Part shown: positions 51,440 through 62,695 of the stretch, piece after piece
Layout of the letters: every line of letters begins with the position of its first letter
Position numbering within the stretch: the first letter of the stretch is position 1
Assembly: GCF_030272615.1 (NCBI RefSeq)
Contig: NW_026729164.1
Coordinates: 1-64,000 of the forward strand
From: Cryptomeria japonica
Taxonomy: Eukaryota > Streptophyta > Pinopsida > Cupressales > Cupressaceae
Reading direction: 5' to 3'
Length of the DNA: 64,000 bases
Made by a program: the position numbers and the translations under genes
Notes under the pieces: model-generated
Database searches by the model: none
What the model saw: only the letters and a program-made list of their open reading frames with translations
Told to the model about the DNA's origin: nothing

Positions 51440-53395
51440 CTATCTCCCACAATCACCACTCCTCTGAGGAGGTCCCATGACTCCACCGCTACTAGTATCC
51501 ATCCTCACAGTGGTATGATAACTACCTGCTCTCTGGCTCTCTGTGACTAAATCCTCATATAGTCATCGCCAATGGGAAGTCTCAGCAGAGAGAGTGCCTG
51601 ATCCAACCTACTGAATGTGATCGAGGAGGCCCTGAGTATCCCATTGTCTCCTAACAGCTCTATCTCTCTCTTTCATGAGTGTTTGTACCTATGCTCTAAG
51701 TTGATCTATCTATGCTCTGAGACTATCCACGGTCTCCTACTCTAGCACATCCTGTTGTGGCACATGAACCCCAATACCCTCATCTCCACCTCCCTGTCCA
51801 TCTTCTAGAATCTTAGTCCGAGTAGCTCTCAAAACCCATCATCTAATGAGTGGAACATGATCCTTTGAATCCTCATCCTCTCCACCATGTGCTGCAATAA
51901 CCCTAGGGTCTGGCTGAATCTGACCAAAATCAATGCCTCTCCTGCAACCCCCATATAGTCTAGTCATCCTGCCTCCTCCTATAGATGGCAACCCTCTCGG
52001 TGATCTCATCCCTGCCCTGCCAATATCCCTCCCAATCCATCCAACCTCTCTCTCACCCATAGGAAGTGGTCTCCCAATCCTTCCAACTAGTCCAAACGGT
52101 CCTCCATGAACTCTCAATCGACCTACTCTCCATCCAGGTCTTCTACCACCACCACCTCCATCTCCACCCTCATCTCCATCCCCTCCAGCCTCCTGAGAAG
52201 CTCTAAGATCTCATCTCCATCTCCATCTTCTGATAACTGGATCATCAGAATCGTCATCCTCATCTCCTGAGCTGGGAAGAGGATCTATTGGATCGGTAAT
52301 ATGAGGAAACAAGTGTGCTAGTATGTACTGAGCATAATCTGCAGTAACCCCAGGATCTAGAATGTACAATCTCATATCATAAGCTACCCTAGGAGTAGCC
52401 AGAAACTCTACACATGCTAACTCAAATGACAAAGAAGGTCCCCAATCTCGCCTATCTTTGTACCATCATGCATATATCATGACACTAGTAGGGATGGGTT
52501 GAATGATACCAAACTATCTCAAAATGTGACTAATCAACTACCTCTAAATAATGTATGGAGTTTGACCAATAATAAATGGTAATGTTTGATCATCATCCAT
52601 CCATGGCTCACAATCGATATAAGGTCTCCAAATAACACTATCCAGTGAATCAAGAACCCAACGCCAATACTCCATCTTATCGAGCTTATGCTGAGTAAGG
52701 ATACCTACATACAGATAAACATATGGTTGTCTCTCACCACAAACTCTATGATAAATAGGCCACATAATAGCAATGTGCTCCCAGCACCAGATCTGCAAAA
52801 GTCTGCATCTTGTCGATAGACTAGCACCCTCATCGAAAACAACCTGATGAAGATCATGATACAAATGAGAAAGCATACAAACACCTCACGAATATCAAGT
52901 CTAACGTTGCATCATGCTCTGAAGAATCTCATCCCAACCAACAAAAAAACCTTGAGATCTCCTATCTGGATAGATGAATCCCCGAATCAAACCTACAAGA
53001 ATCACAGGGAGAGTCTCATAATACATAATCATACCCTCCCATTGGATCTCTCCTCTCTAAATTCTCTCATCACCAAATACAGCTCTACACACCTTGGTCC
53101 CTCCATGATCTTGAAAAATCATACTGAACTAACTCACCAGTCACTGGAATGTGGAGAATCCTATAGACATCCTCAAGCGTCACACTAATATCACCCATGG
53201 GTAGGTGGAAAGTGTTATGCTCACTATGCAATCTCTCGGCTAACGCTATCAACAATCCCCTATTATGGGCAATATCAGGCATGTATAATAAGTGGCATAA
53301 TCTGTAGGCATCTATATGTCTCACCTCTGTCTATGTAAGCTCTGGCACTAAGTACTGCATTTCTGGGAATTTCTCCCAACACTAGAGAACATCAA
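51440..53395 (-). pseudogene. Antisense PMD protein of E1 (degraded)
   Basis: Read on the minus strand from about 53395: EKFPEMQYLVPEL, stop, VRHIDAYRLCHLLYMP, HNRGLLIALAERLHSEHNTF, ISVTLEDVYRILHIPVTGEL, a shift, QIWCWEHIAIMWP, WRPYIDCEPW, GQTPYII, DWGPSLSFELA, an acidic DEDDDSDD, an Arg/Gly-rich tract, then a coiled-coil-like end (about 51700-51600). Domain order matches the E2 PMD protein. Several stops and at least one frameshift. It lies antisense to pol between integrase and the 3' LTR, exactly as in E2. No first exon or TATA box was found upstream. Confidence 0.8.
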
Positions 53396-53825
53396 GTTTC
53401 TCATGTTTACCAAGATAATTCAATCATCAATCATCTATCTATCAAATCAAAGAGATCGCTAATCTCTAACATCAAAAATTGGTAAATCTTTTCACATGAA
53501 GCAAATGAGGCTATCAAATCAATTTAAACCTATCAATCATGGTTTTCTATCAATCACTGAGTTCAATCAAACTCTGCTATGCTCTTCATCATAAACTAAA
53601 TTGGTTTCTTAGAGATAATCTATCCAATCAAATCAAATCGATCAATCATTTATCCTATCAATCAACATTATCAAATCAAACAATCAAGTACCAATTCATC
53701 ACAATTGCGCATCAAAATGCCTAAATCTAATCGTCAAAGTGATTTTTTACTATGAAATCCATCAAACAAATTCATTTGAAGAAAAAGTGCTAATCTTTTT
53801 AACAAAAGTTCTATTCTATTGAACA
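53396..53825 (-). other. Region upstream of the E1 PMD gene: no gene
   Basis: AT-rich with many ATCAAT words; by position it corresponds to the 3' part of the intron in E2. No clear acceptor was identified. Confidence 0.45.
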
Positions 53826-54075
53826 CAGGTGCTAAACCATACATATGCATGAACCTTTTTTCACAAAAGTGCTAAATCTTCGAGCCTATGCGTGAAACAA
53901 TCAAAAGTGTTGTTTTGAGCATCAAAAGTGCAAACACTCATAGCAAAAGCACTGACCAAGAAAAGGTGCTAACATACATCACAGATGCACTAACAAAATG
54001 AGCATATGCGCTAAACTTAGCAAATGCACTAACTTTATATGCAAAAGCGCTAAAACAGAAAACAAAAACACTAAA
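53826..54075 (-). repeat. Degenerate TAGCGC-type array in E1
   Basis: On the plus strand AAAAGTGCTAAA, TATGCGCTAAAC, AAATGCACTAAC, AAAAGCGCTAAA and similar words recur every 20-30 bases. Two exact GCGCTA and about ten one- or two-change variants. On the PMD-coding strand they read TTTAGCGC, as in E2. Confidence 0.75.
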
Positions 54076-54187
54076 TATACTTGCCGAAAATTTCCTTTGT
54101 ATTTTGTGAAACTAATATGTTGCAGGTAGTATTCTAATGATGAAATTCAAGTCGACACAAGCGGTGATGCATTTTCAATTACAATCT
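54076..54187 (+). other. E1 end before LTR: no polypurine tract seen
   Basis: 112 bases with no gene. E2 has an exon 1, TATA box and polypurine tract in the comparable place; none is visible here, suggesting a deletion or decay. Confidence 0.4.
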
Positions 54188-54202
54188 GTAGTGTCATAAA
54201 AT
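54188..54202 (+). repeat. First 15 bases of an LTR, probably the E1 3' LTR
   Basis: TGTAGTGTCATAAAAT, resumed at 62350 as AAAAATTGCAACCC after E4. The TGTAG start matches the LTR starts of E2 (TGTAGAC) and E3 (TGTAGTC). No polypurine tract precedes it, so it could instead belong to an unrelated element. Confidence 0.5.
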
Positions 54203-56589
54203 TGTAGAACACAAGATGCCACTGAGAGGGGGGGTGAATCAGTGGTTTCCAAACTTAACCCTTTTAATAATAAGTATGTATGTATCGATCAACAGATCTA
54301 ACACAAGGTGGATATACCAGTGAGATAGGGAAATGACTCAAATGGAAGCACACACAAAAGGAACATCACATAACATTAGATGTACGAGGAAAACCCAACA
54401 TGCGAAAAACCTCGGTGAGAAATATTGTTAGAGTCTACTGCTCCAATCCAACCTAACAATAAACATTAACTATCAATTTTAGGGCACCCACCCAAGGAGC
54501 ACCAACCCTTGCACCAAGCTCCAACTTAGTGATTACAATGATATATATCAATACAAAGTAATAACCTAGTTATAAATGAGTTATGTAACCTTTTCAATCT
54601 TTCTTCTAGTTCTACTCTTCTCAACCAATCTTCCTCTTCTCTACTCTTTGTTAGTTCTCTGCTCACTCAGATGCACTACTACTTGCCACCACCGGTACTC
54701 TTCACTTTGCAGGTTCTGTTCACTCTGATCTCTATCAGTTCAATCCTTACTCATCAAGACCTGCACTGATCTTGCCTTGTCAGATCTTCACTGACACTCC
54801 CACTGCACTGCAACACCTTTTGATGCCTTCCCGCAGGTTCTAGTACCACTGGTTCACTTGACTGCAACACACTTTATAGCTTATTGGTCATTCTAACCTT
54901 ACCAGTTAAACCTCTGTTAAACCCCCTTACCGATTGCACCTTCCAACACACAATCACTATGATCTTCAGTGAACTCTCTAACAGGTTGGTTCTTTGCTGC
55001 ACTTTCACTCTCTACTCTTCAATATCTAACACCTAATCATCTGGTAGCATCAATCATCTTCAATCTTTAGTCAACATATTTATATGTGAGTTTTCCTACC
55101 ATGACCGACATTCAAACTTCACATGTCTAGGGTTTCTTCATTGACCATGAGGCATACAACATCCAATCAGGTCTTGTCCCAGAGATTTACCACCTGCAAT
55201 GGATCACTCAACTTCGCCAATCTCGTTGCATCCAAAACATGTTTACCATATTTAGCAAACACGACCTATTTGTTGGTTTGCACTTGTCAATCATGATTAA
55301 TGAGTTTGTGGTCCCCTTCACCACATTCGATCATAACCTAAACACACTGCATCGATCATGATGCCAACGAATTAGATCTTTGTCCTCTGATCTGTCATGA
55401 TCCGTATCCTTTTTCTCTTGACCCATGATTTATGCCATCGATATTAATGTCGACCAATCACCAGCTGCCTCACTAATAATGTACGGTCCATTTGTTTGAC
55501 ACCTGGACTTCACGTGGCATCTCTATCGGCATGCACCTCAACACAGTCATTGTGTCATTTTAGACCCTGTCACCGACCACAACACACAACCGATCTTCAT
55601 CTATCAGTTCACTAACTCAAAGCTAATTATACATCAACGGGTCATCCTTCAAGTCTGCACTTTGTTGTTCTGTCAATGGAACACATTAACCCCATCACCT
55701 AACCTTGTCAATCCACAGTATGCCCATCTTCATCAGATAGGAGCCATTCACTTGTCACTTTGTCAGCTTTACCGGTGAACATCTATACCGGTAATATCTC
55801 CTACATTCAAACCTGTAACATGCATGATATCATCATGCTAGCAATTTTCAACTGTTAATGAATCAATTTGCATCTACATTTCGGTTGCAGTCTCTGTCTA
55901 CAAGTACTAATCTTTTCCTTCTCCTTGATTATCCTGGATATCATCTTGACTGGTTTGTCAAAGTGACAAACTCATCACACTTACTCTTCCTCTTATGTCC
56001 CGGTAGCTCATCATACTTTCTCTTGTTGATCTGGTGCACATCTCTAGTTTCCTAGACCCGAGGCATCTTTGTGTTTCACCAGTTCATCTGGTGTGAGCCT
56101 TCAATCACATGCCTTTAGCTTCTTAACTAACCTACCCCAGAGAGTTATAATTTATTCCATTCATGTTGAGAGATAAACAAAGCATTATCACTTACAGATT
56201 GGAGTCCTATTGTTTCACATTACTGTATCCAACTACATACTGGTTCTGCACTTCTTCAATAGCTCACCTTTCTTTCTTACTGGTCACATGCATACCGATT
56301 GGCAACCATACACTTCCAACACATCACTCACCGGTAGTCATACCATATCAGTCTCCAATACTTACTAATCGGTCAACCTCTCAACTTATGTCTCCAACAA
56401 AAGCCAACCCTAACTTGTGTACTGGTGACACCAATGACCACAATGCTAGTTGAAATTCTCTTCTTATCATTGACAAGCTATACCGGTAACCTGCTATACT
56501 AGTTGACATCAATGACAACTATACCAACAACCTCTCATACCGGTTGTAATACTATACTAGTTGACATCAATGACAACACAATGCCAACA
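54203..56589 (-). repeat. E4 3' LTR
   Basis: 2387 bp; on the minus strand it starts TGTTGGCATTGTGTTGTC and ends GTGTTCTACA. Direct repeat of 59867-62349 with many substitutions. Holds one unit of the ACCAACCCAAGGAGCACCAA sequence (54480-54515) that is repeated in the other LTR. Confidence 0.88.
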
Positions 56590-57918
56590 ATCTCCCCCTT
56601 TGGCATTAATGTCAATGCACGTAGTATCCGGTATACTACATATTCTCTCTCCCCCTTTGACAACAATGGCAAAGGGCACTGACAGAGCATTCTACCGATT
56701 CCTTCTCCTCCTTTGACCATTTTCTCTGCATCCTCTCAATCAGCAACACTTGAGATGGAGGGCTCAGACGTTAATTGACACCAATTGCTTAGCTACCAAG
56801 TGTATATACCAATCTAATACCAATTATAGGAAAAAAAAATGTATCAATGAATTTCACTTACTTGCTAGTCAGATTGTATCATCTCCCCTTTGATATGTAG
56901 AAAGTTATTCTAACCCCAATTTGTTGATACCAAGTGTTGAAGCTGACCCTGATATCAATTTGATATCACTTATGTATTCTCTGATAGAAAATGTATGTTC
57001 TCCCCCTAAGTAGGTAACTCTCCATCTTTGCAAGCAACTCTCTTGGTGGTCCAATTGTGATTTCAGTTAAGTACAAATTGACTAGACATTGAAATACCTC
57101 ACAAACACGGACTGATGAGAGCATCCCAAAGTCTCAATCATACCAGTATAGCCATACACACTTGAACTCCCTTTGTTTCTAGCATGTCTGATACCAATCA
57201 GAAAATATGGCTGTGAACTCCCCCTGAGCCATAGATCTTAGGTCATATTTGCATGTTAGGTTCTAAATCAAAGCTCCAATCTGCACCATATACTAGTTGA
57301 GTTGTGCATATGTGATCTACAGAAGATTTTTCAGCTCCATTATATCCATCATAGCTTATGGTATGATCTTATATTAACATAGTGCCATACCACATCACTA
57401 TCATGCCAAAAATCAAACCAGTTAGCCCAAAAAGATGCATGCATATATGATCTATAACCGGGCCAACACATGTCATTCAGGTCTTTTCTGATATCACCTA
57501 AGACATAATCACCTGAATCCACGCTACTAGACTTACTGTAATAATCTTGGAGTACATTGACTTACATAACTTACAATATCGGTCAGTATTCATACCGGTT
57601 GCATACTGCACATATCGATTTACTCTACCAGACCAGCATCTCCACCGGAGCATCTTCCTCTAACCTTTGTCTTCTTATGTCAAGTTCCTTTGATCCCAAT
57701 TTAAATACAGCCATCCACTGAAACATGTAGTAGTAATTCATCTCTCATAGGTAGATGTGTAGCCAAGGTAGCAACTACACATAATGTTATCTCATCTTCT
57801 TCCTTATACCGACAACAACTTGTCCTTCCATTCATCCATTTTAATTATGGGGTTGAATGATGTGATAAATATGTAACTCCCCCTAAGGTCCTACATCTCC
57901 TTTCAGCCTTAGGAGATA
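56590..57918 (-). other. E4 3' interior with multiple polypurine tracts, no pol
   Basis: The tract next to the LTR is CCAAAGGGGGAGAT (56604-56590, minus). Further minus-strand purine tracts AAGGGGGAGA or AGGGGGAG-like lie near 56650, 56885, 57000, 57225 and 57880. No integrase, RT or RNase H similarity on either strand. Confidence 0.7.
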
Positions 57919-59801
57919 TCACTTGTGCATTGAATGCACAGTGTCGATCCATGGTTCTACTCTCTTCCTTCTTCCTCCATACCTGCTTGATCTCCCTTTT
58001 TTCTCATTTACAGTCTTGGGAGAAGGTTTTACCTTCTTCTGGTGATTTGTCCATGCTCTACTAGATTCTATAGCATGACGTGAAGAATTGTTGTAGAAGC
58101 AAACTATGTTCATACCAAGCAGTTATCTTGAGGACCTCCTATCAAACTGGTTTAACCATCTTCTTCTGGTCATGCTATTCTATCCAACAACTGGTACCAG
58201 TGGACCTCTTGATCCTGCAAGAACACTTCTCCTTTTTTTCCATGCTACTCTTTGATTTTCATATGCTCTATAACCACTTCCATATTGAGCATAATTGTTA
58301 TACCAGTTGTCATAGAACCAAATGTTCTTCTTTCTACTTTCATGACTTCTATGGCCAAGTCTATTACATCTTTGACAAACTAAATTGTTATTCCTAGGAA
58401 AAACACTTTGTCTATTCCTAGACCTCTTTTTACATTCATCCACCCTAAGGCTATAATATTTTCATGCAAAGCAGTAACCAGAGAAGGAGGACATATTACT
58501 TATAAATTTATTTTGTCAAACATGAGAGGATCTTACCAGTTTGGATTCTTCATTTTTGCTTCTACGGGGACATATCTTGTGGGAAACAACATTTCTTTGT
58601 CTTCTACCGGTTGGAGGTCTTCTAGGTTTTCCTCTCAATTTCTTACTTCTAGTGAAGATATCTTCTCTTAACTTTCCTTTTCCTTTTGGATTGACATTGT
58701 TTCTCCTTGCAGTACCGGTCTTCATCTTCATGTCTTCACCGGTTGTAGTCAAGTCTATCTTCCTTCTTGGAGCATTCCTAATTGTGAAGGTTTGTCTCTT
58801 GTTGTTTCCATTTGAGGAAACAAACTGGATATCTTTGTGGGAGACATTCTTGTTGGTGGAGCATTCATCAGCATCACATCCTAATCCTTTGGTATCCTTG
58901 GAGTGTTTTTTCTTCTTCAACATCTTGTCCAAGGCAACACTGCTGCCATCAAACCAGATTATCACCTTGAGCTCATCTTGGCACGTCTCAAGATCTTTTA
59001 TGAGATTCTCCATTTCTTCTTTTAGCCTTTGACATTCTTTTTCCTTGGCCTCTAGCTCAAACTCTAGATCTTTGCACCTGCACTTCTTGGTGTCTTCTAG
59101 TTGAGTTTTCAACTTTGAGATGCATTCCTCAGAATCTTCAAGGCATTTGACCAACTGATTTTGTTCCACAATTGAAGCATTCTTGAACAACTCGTATTAT
59201 GTTCTTACTCTGCTGAGCTTCTCAAGTGAACTTACAAGATCTCCTTCAAGATCAACTTCAACTTGATCTTCTTCTTCATCTTTACCATCACTGCCAAACA
59301 CATCTTACCAGTAGGATTGATCTGCATGATCACTTTTTGATGTGTGCATCTCACCTTCTGTCTCTTGAGCCATGAAGAGGTGGGTTCCTTCTTCATCATT
59401 TTTGTTGTTGCTAACTGGTCTATCTTCATTTTTAGACTCATGTGTTCCATTTTTCTTCTTGCTTTCACAAACCGATTCTGCAGAGGTAGGTTCATTTCCA
59501 TAAAGTTTCTTCAATCTGTTCCATAGGCTTTTTGTCAATTTTCACTTATCCACCTGTGAAGAAACATAACCGAAGAGTCCACTAAATATGGCCTTCATTT
59601 CTTTGGCATTACACATAGATCTCCTTTCTTCTTCGGACTGGTGGGAGGACTGACTGGTCTAGAGAGACTATTTACAACCAACATCCATACATCATAGGCT
59701 AAGGAGGACATGCAGACTTCCATCCTAAAACTCCAAATAGAAAAGTTTGATCCATGAAACACTAGAGTAGGGGTTGGTAGAAAATAGACCATTGTGTTCA
59801 C
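57919..59801 (-). pseudogene. gag: E4 Gag (copia-type), broken
   Basis: Minus strand from 59801: VFHGSNFSIWSFRMEVCMSS (Gag N terminus), then in shifted frames LWNRLKKLYGNEP, an acidic and Lys-rich part, and a long coiled-coil-like block (58516-59190: ECISKLKTQLEDTKK, ECQRLKEEMENLIKDLE). A knuckle CQRCNRLGHRSHES follows near 58375, its last Cys changed to Ser. About half the usual N-terminal Gag domain is missing between the first two pieces. Would supply particle protein. Confidence 0.75.
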
Positions 59802-59851
59802 AAAACCATAATCTACCTAAGTAGGAGAAAGCTTATCTAAGAGGGAACCTA

Positions 59852-59864
59852 GGCTTTGATACCA
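59852..59864 (-). other. E4 primer-binding site
   Basis: Minus strand TGGTATCAAAGCC, two bases inside the 5' LTR end. Close to the initiator-Met tRNA-type site and to the C element's TGGTATCAAAGCT. Confidence 0.85.
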
Positions 59865-59866
59865 AT

Positions 59867-62349
59867 TATAGAACTCAAGATGCCACTGAGAGGGGTGGTG
59901 AATCAATGGTTTCCAAACTTAACCCTTTTAATCGTAAGTGTGTGTGTACCAGTTAGAAGATCTCACAAGAGGTGGATATACCGGTGAGATAGGAAAATAA
60001 CTCAAATGCAAGCACACACAAAAGGAACATCACATAACATCGGATGTACGAGGAAAACCTAGCATGGGAAAAACCTTGGTGAGAAATGCTGCTAGAGTCT
60101 ACTGCTCCAGTCCAGCCTCACAATAAACATTGATTACAAATTTTAGGTCACCAACCCAAGGAGTACCAACCCCTAACTGAGGGCACCAATCTAAGGAGTA
60201 CCAACACCTGATTTAGGGCACCAACCCAAGGAGCACCAACCTCTGATTTAAGGAACCAACCCAAGGACAACCAACCCCTGCACCGAGCTACAACTCAGTG
60301 ATTACAATAAAATTACAAAGTAATAACCCGGTTACAAATGAGTTTTGTAACCTCTACAATCATTCTTTCAGTTCTACTCTTCTCAACCAATCTTCCTCTA
60401 CTCTGCTCTCTGTCGGTTCTCTACTCAATCAGATGCACTGCTGCTTGCCACCACTAGTACTCTTCACTTTGCCAGTTCTATTCACTCTAATCTCTATCGG
60501 TTCTCTCCTTACCTATCAAGCCCTGCATTGATCTTACCTTTCCAGATCTTCATCGACACTCCCACTGCACTGCAACACCTTCTATTGCCTTCCCATGATT
60601 TCTCGCACCACTGGTTCACTTGACTGCAACACACTTTGTATCTTACTAGTCACTCTAACCTTACCATTTAAACCTTTGTTAAACCCCCTTACCGGTTGCA
60701 CCTTCCAACTCTCAGTCACTATGATCTTTGATGAAATATTTGACTGGTTGGATTTTCACTCTCTTCTCTTCAATATCTAGCACCTAATCATCTGGAAGCA
60801 TCAATCATTTTCGATCTTTAGTCAGCATATTTATATGTAAGTTTTCCCGCCATGACCAAAATTCAAACTTCACATGTCTAGGGTTTCTTCATCAACCATG
60901 AGGCATACAAAATCCAATCAGATCTTGTCCTAGAGATTTACCACCTGTAATGGATCACTCAACTCTGCCAATCTCATTTCATCCAAAACATGTTTGCCAT
61001 ATTTAGAAAACACGACCTCTTTATCTGTATGCACTTGTCAATCATGATTAATGAATTCGTGGTCCCCTTCAGCACATACAATCAGAACCTAGACACATTA
61101 CATCAATCATGATGCCAACAAATCAGATCTTTGTCCTCTGATCTGTCTCAAGCTGCATCCTTTTTCTCTCAACCCATGATTTATGCCATTGACATTAATG
61201 TTGACCAATCACCAGCTAGCTCACCAATAATGTACGGTCCATTTGTTTGAGACCTAGACTCCATGTGGTGTCTCTGTCAGCATGCACCTCAGCACAGTCA
61301 CCATGTTAGTTTAGACTCTACCACTGACCATAACACACAACCCATATTCATCTACCAATTACCGATTATACATCAACCGGTCATCCTTCAATCCCACACT
61401 TTGTTGTTCTACTAGTAGAACACATTAACCCAGTCACCTAACTTTGTCAATCCACAACATGCTCATCTTCATCAGATAGGAGCCATTCACTTGTCACTTT
61501 GTCAGCTTTACAAGTGAACATCTATACTAGTAATATTTCTTGCTTTCAAACATGTAACATGCATGATATCATCATGCCAATAGTCTTCAGCTATCAATGT
61601 ATCAATCTGCATCTACATTCTGGCTGCAGTCTCTATCTGCAAGTGCTAAGCTTTTCCTTCTCCTTGATTATCCAAGACATCATCTCAACTAGTTTGTTAA
61701 AGTGGCAAACTCATCACACTTACTCTTCCTTTTAGTTCCCAGTAGCTCATCACACTTTCTCTTGTTGATCTGGTGCACATCTCTGGTTTCATGCACCTGA
61801 GGCATCTTTGTGTTTCACTAGTTCATCCGGTGCGAGCCTTCAATCACCTACCTTTAACTTCTTAACTAGCCTATCCCGAAGAGTTATAATGTATTACATG
61901 CATGTTGAGAGATAAACTAAGCATTATCACTTGCTAGTGGGAGTCCTATTGTTTCACATTACCATATCCGATTGCATACTGATTATGCACTTCTTCAATA
62001 GCTCACCTTGCTTTCTTACTGGTCACATGCATACTGGTTGGTAACCACACACTGCCAACACATCACTCATCGGTAGTCATACCATACCTGTCCCCAATAC
62101 TTACCAGTCAACCTCTCAACTTATGTCTCCAACACAAGCCAACACTAAATTGTGTACCGGTGACTCCAATGACCATGATACTAGTTGACATCCTCTTCTT
62201 ACTGGTGACAAGCTATACCGGTAACCTTCTTTACTAGTTGACATCAATGACATCATTACTGGTTGACATCAATGATAACTATACCAACAATCTCTCATAC
62301 TAGTTGTCAAACTATACTGGTTGACATCAATGACAACACAATGCCAACA
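59867..62349 (-). repeat. E4 5' LTR
   Basis: 2483 bp, about 96 bp longer than the 3' LTR, mainly through a tandem expansion at 60140-60280. The inner terminus CA has mutated (TATA for TACA). Confidence 0.87.
60140..60280 (-). repeat. 35-bp tandem repeat, 4 units, in the E4 5' LTR
   Basis: Four units of about 35 bp of the form GGGCACCAACCCAAGGAG followed by (C/T)ACCAACCCCTGATTTA. The sister LTR has one unit (54480-54515), so three units were gained here or lost there. Confidence 0.85.
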
Positions 62350-62512
62350 AAAAATTGCAACCCTTGCAATTTTGACCACATTTTAGGCCCTCACCTTTGC
62401 GACTGCATACCCCTACTCAATTGGGACCCCTCTTTGAATCATCATTTTAAATCTTCTCCAATTTCGGCCCCTGCATCACTTTGAGACCCTATCCAGGCCC
62501 AAAATTGGGTAG

Positions 62513-62567
62513 GATAGGGGCATGGCACCCCTATCGCCCCCTATGATAGGGGTGTGGCACCCCTATC
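62513..62567. repeat. Two tandem GATAGGGG/CCCCTATC hairpins
   Basis: GATAGGGG, 7 bases, CCCCTATC (62513-62535), then again GATAGGGG, 7 bases (TGTGGCA), CCCCTATC (62545-62567). The intervening CCCCTAT/ATAGGGG can pair as well. About 120 bases upstream of the TATA box. Confidence 0.85.
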
Positions 62568-62687
62568 CTCCCTCTTAGGGTGGCCCTAAGATGGGTCCAT
62601 CTGACCCTTGGACCCAATTTGCTTCTCAGGGACTTAAATCCTCCCATGTTGGCCTTCAATGAGATGGAATTAGTTCTCCTAGGCAAG

Positions 62688-62695
62688 TATAAAAG
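62688..62695 (+). promoter_or_regulatory. LTR TATA box
   Basis: TATAAAAG in GGCAAGTATAAAAGGGG, plus strand. Likely promoter of the element owning this LTR. Confidence 0.68.

Larger units (their letters stand above)
1..54187 (+). mobile_element. E1: Ty3/gypsy Tat/Ogre-type retrotransposon, host of the nest
   Basis: This is an old plus-strand Ty3/gypsy element whose 5' LTR lies left of the window. Its coding sequence runs pre-gag ORF, Gag, protease, G-patch segment, reverse transcriptase, RNase H, archaeal-type RNase H and integrase, in three pieces: 1-2732, 21862-24688 and 47435-49535. The pieces join in protein order when E2 and C are removed. A long 3' region (49536-54187) follows, with an antisense plant mobile domain gene. 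Two RNase H domains plus a long post-pol region are typical of the plant Tat/Ogre lineage. Many stops, frameshifts and an RT deletion show it is dead. The 3' LTR probably starts at 54188. Confidence 0.85.
54203..62349 (-). mobile_element. E4: gag-only copia element nested in the LTR
   Basis: Long LTRs at 54203-56589 and 59867-62349 flank a 3.3-kb interior on the minus strand. The interior has a primer-binding site, a broken gag and several polypurine tracts, but no protease, integrase or RT. The target duplication is AAAAT on the left and AAAAAT on the right, with one extra A. It looks like a non-autonomous copia element, or one whose pol was deleted. Gag type and repeated tracts point to the Sirevirus-like group. 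Confidence 0.82.

Noticed and set aside
52847-53188. Plus-strand 113-codon ORF over the E1 PMD gene
   Set aside because: It is the antisense of clear PMD motifs on the minus strand.
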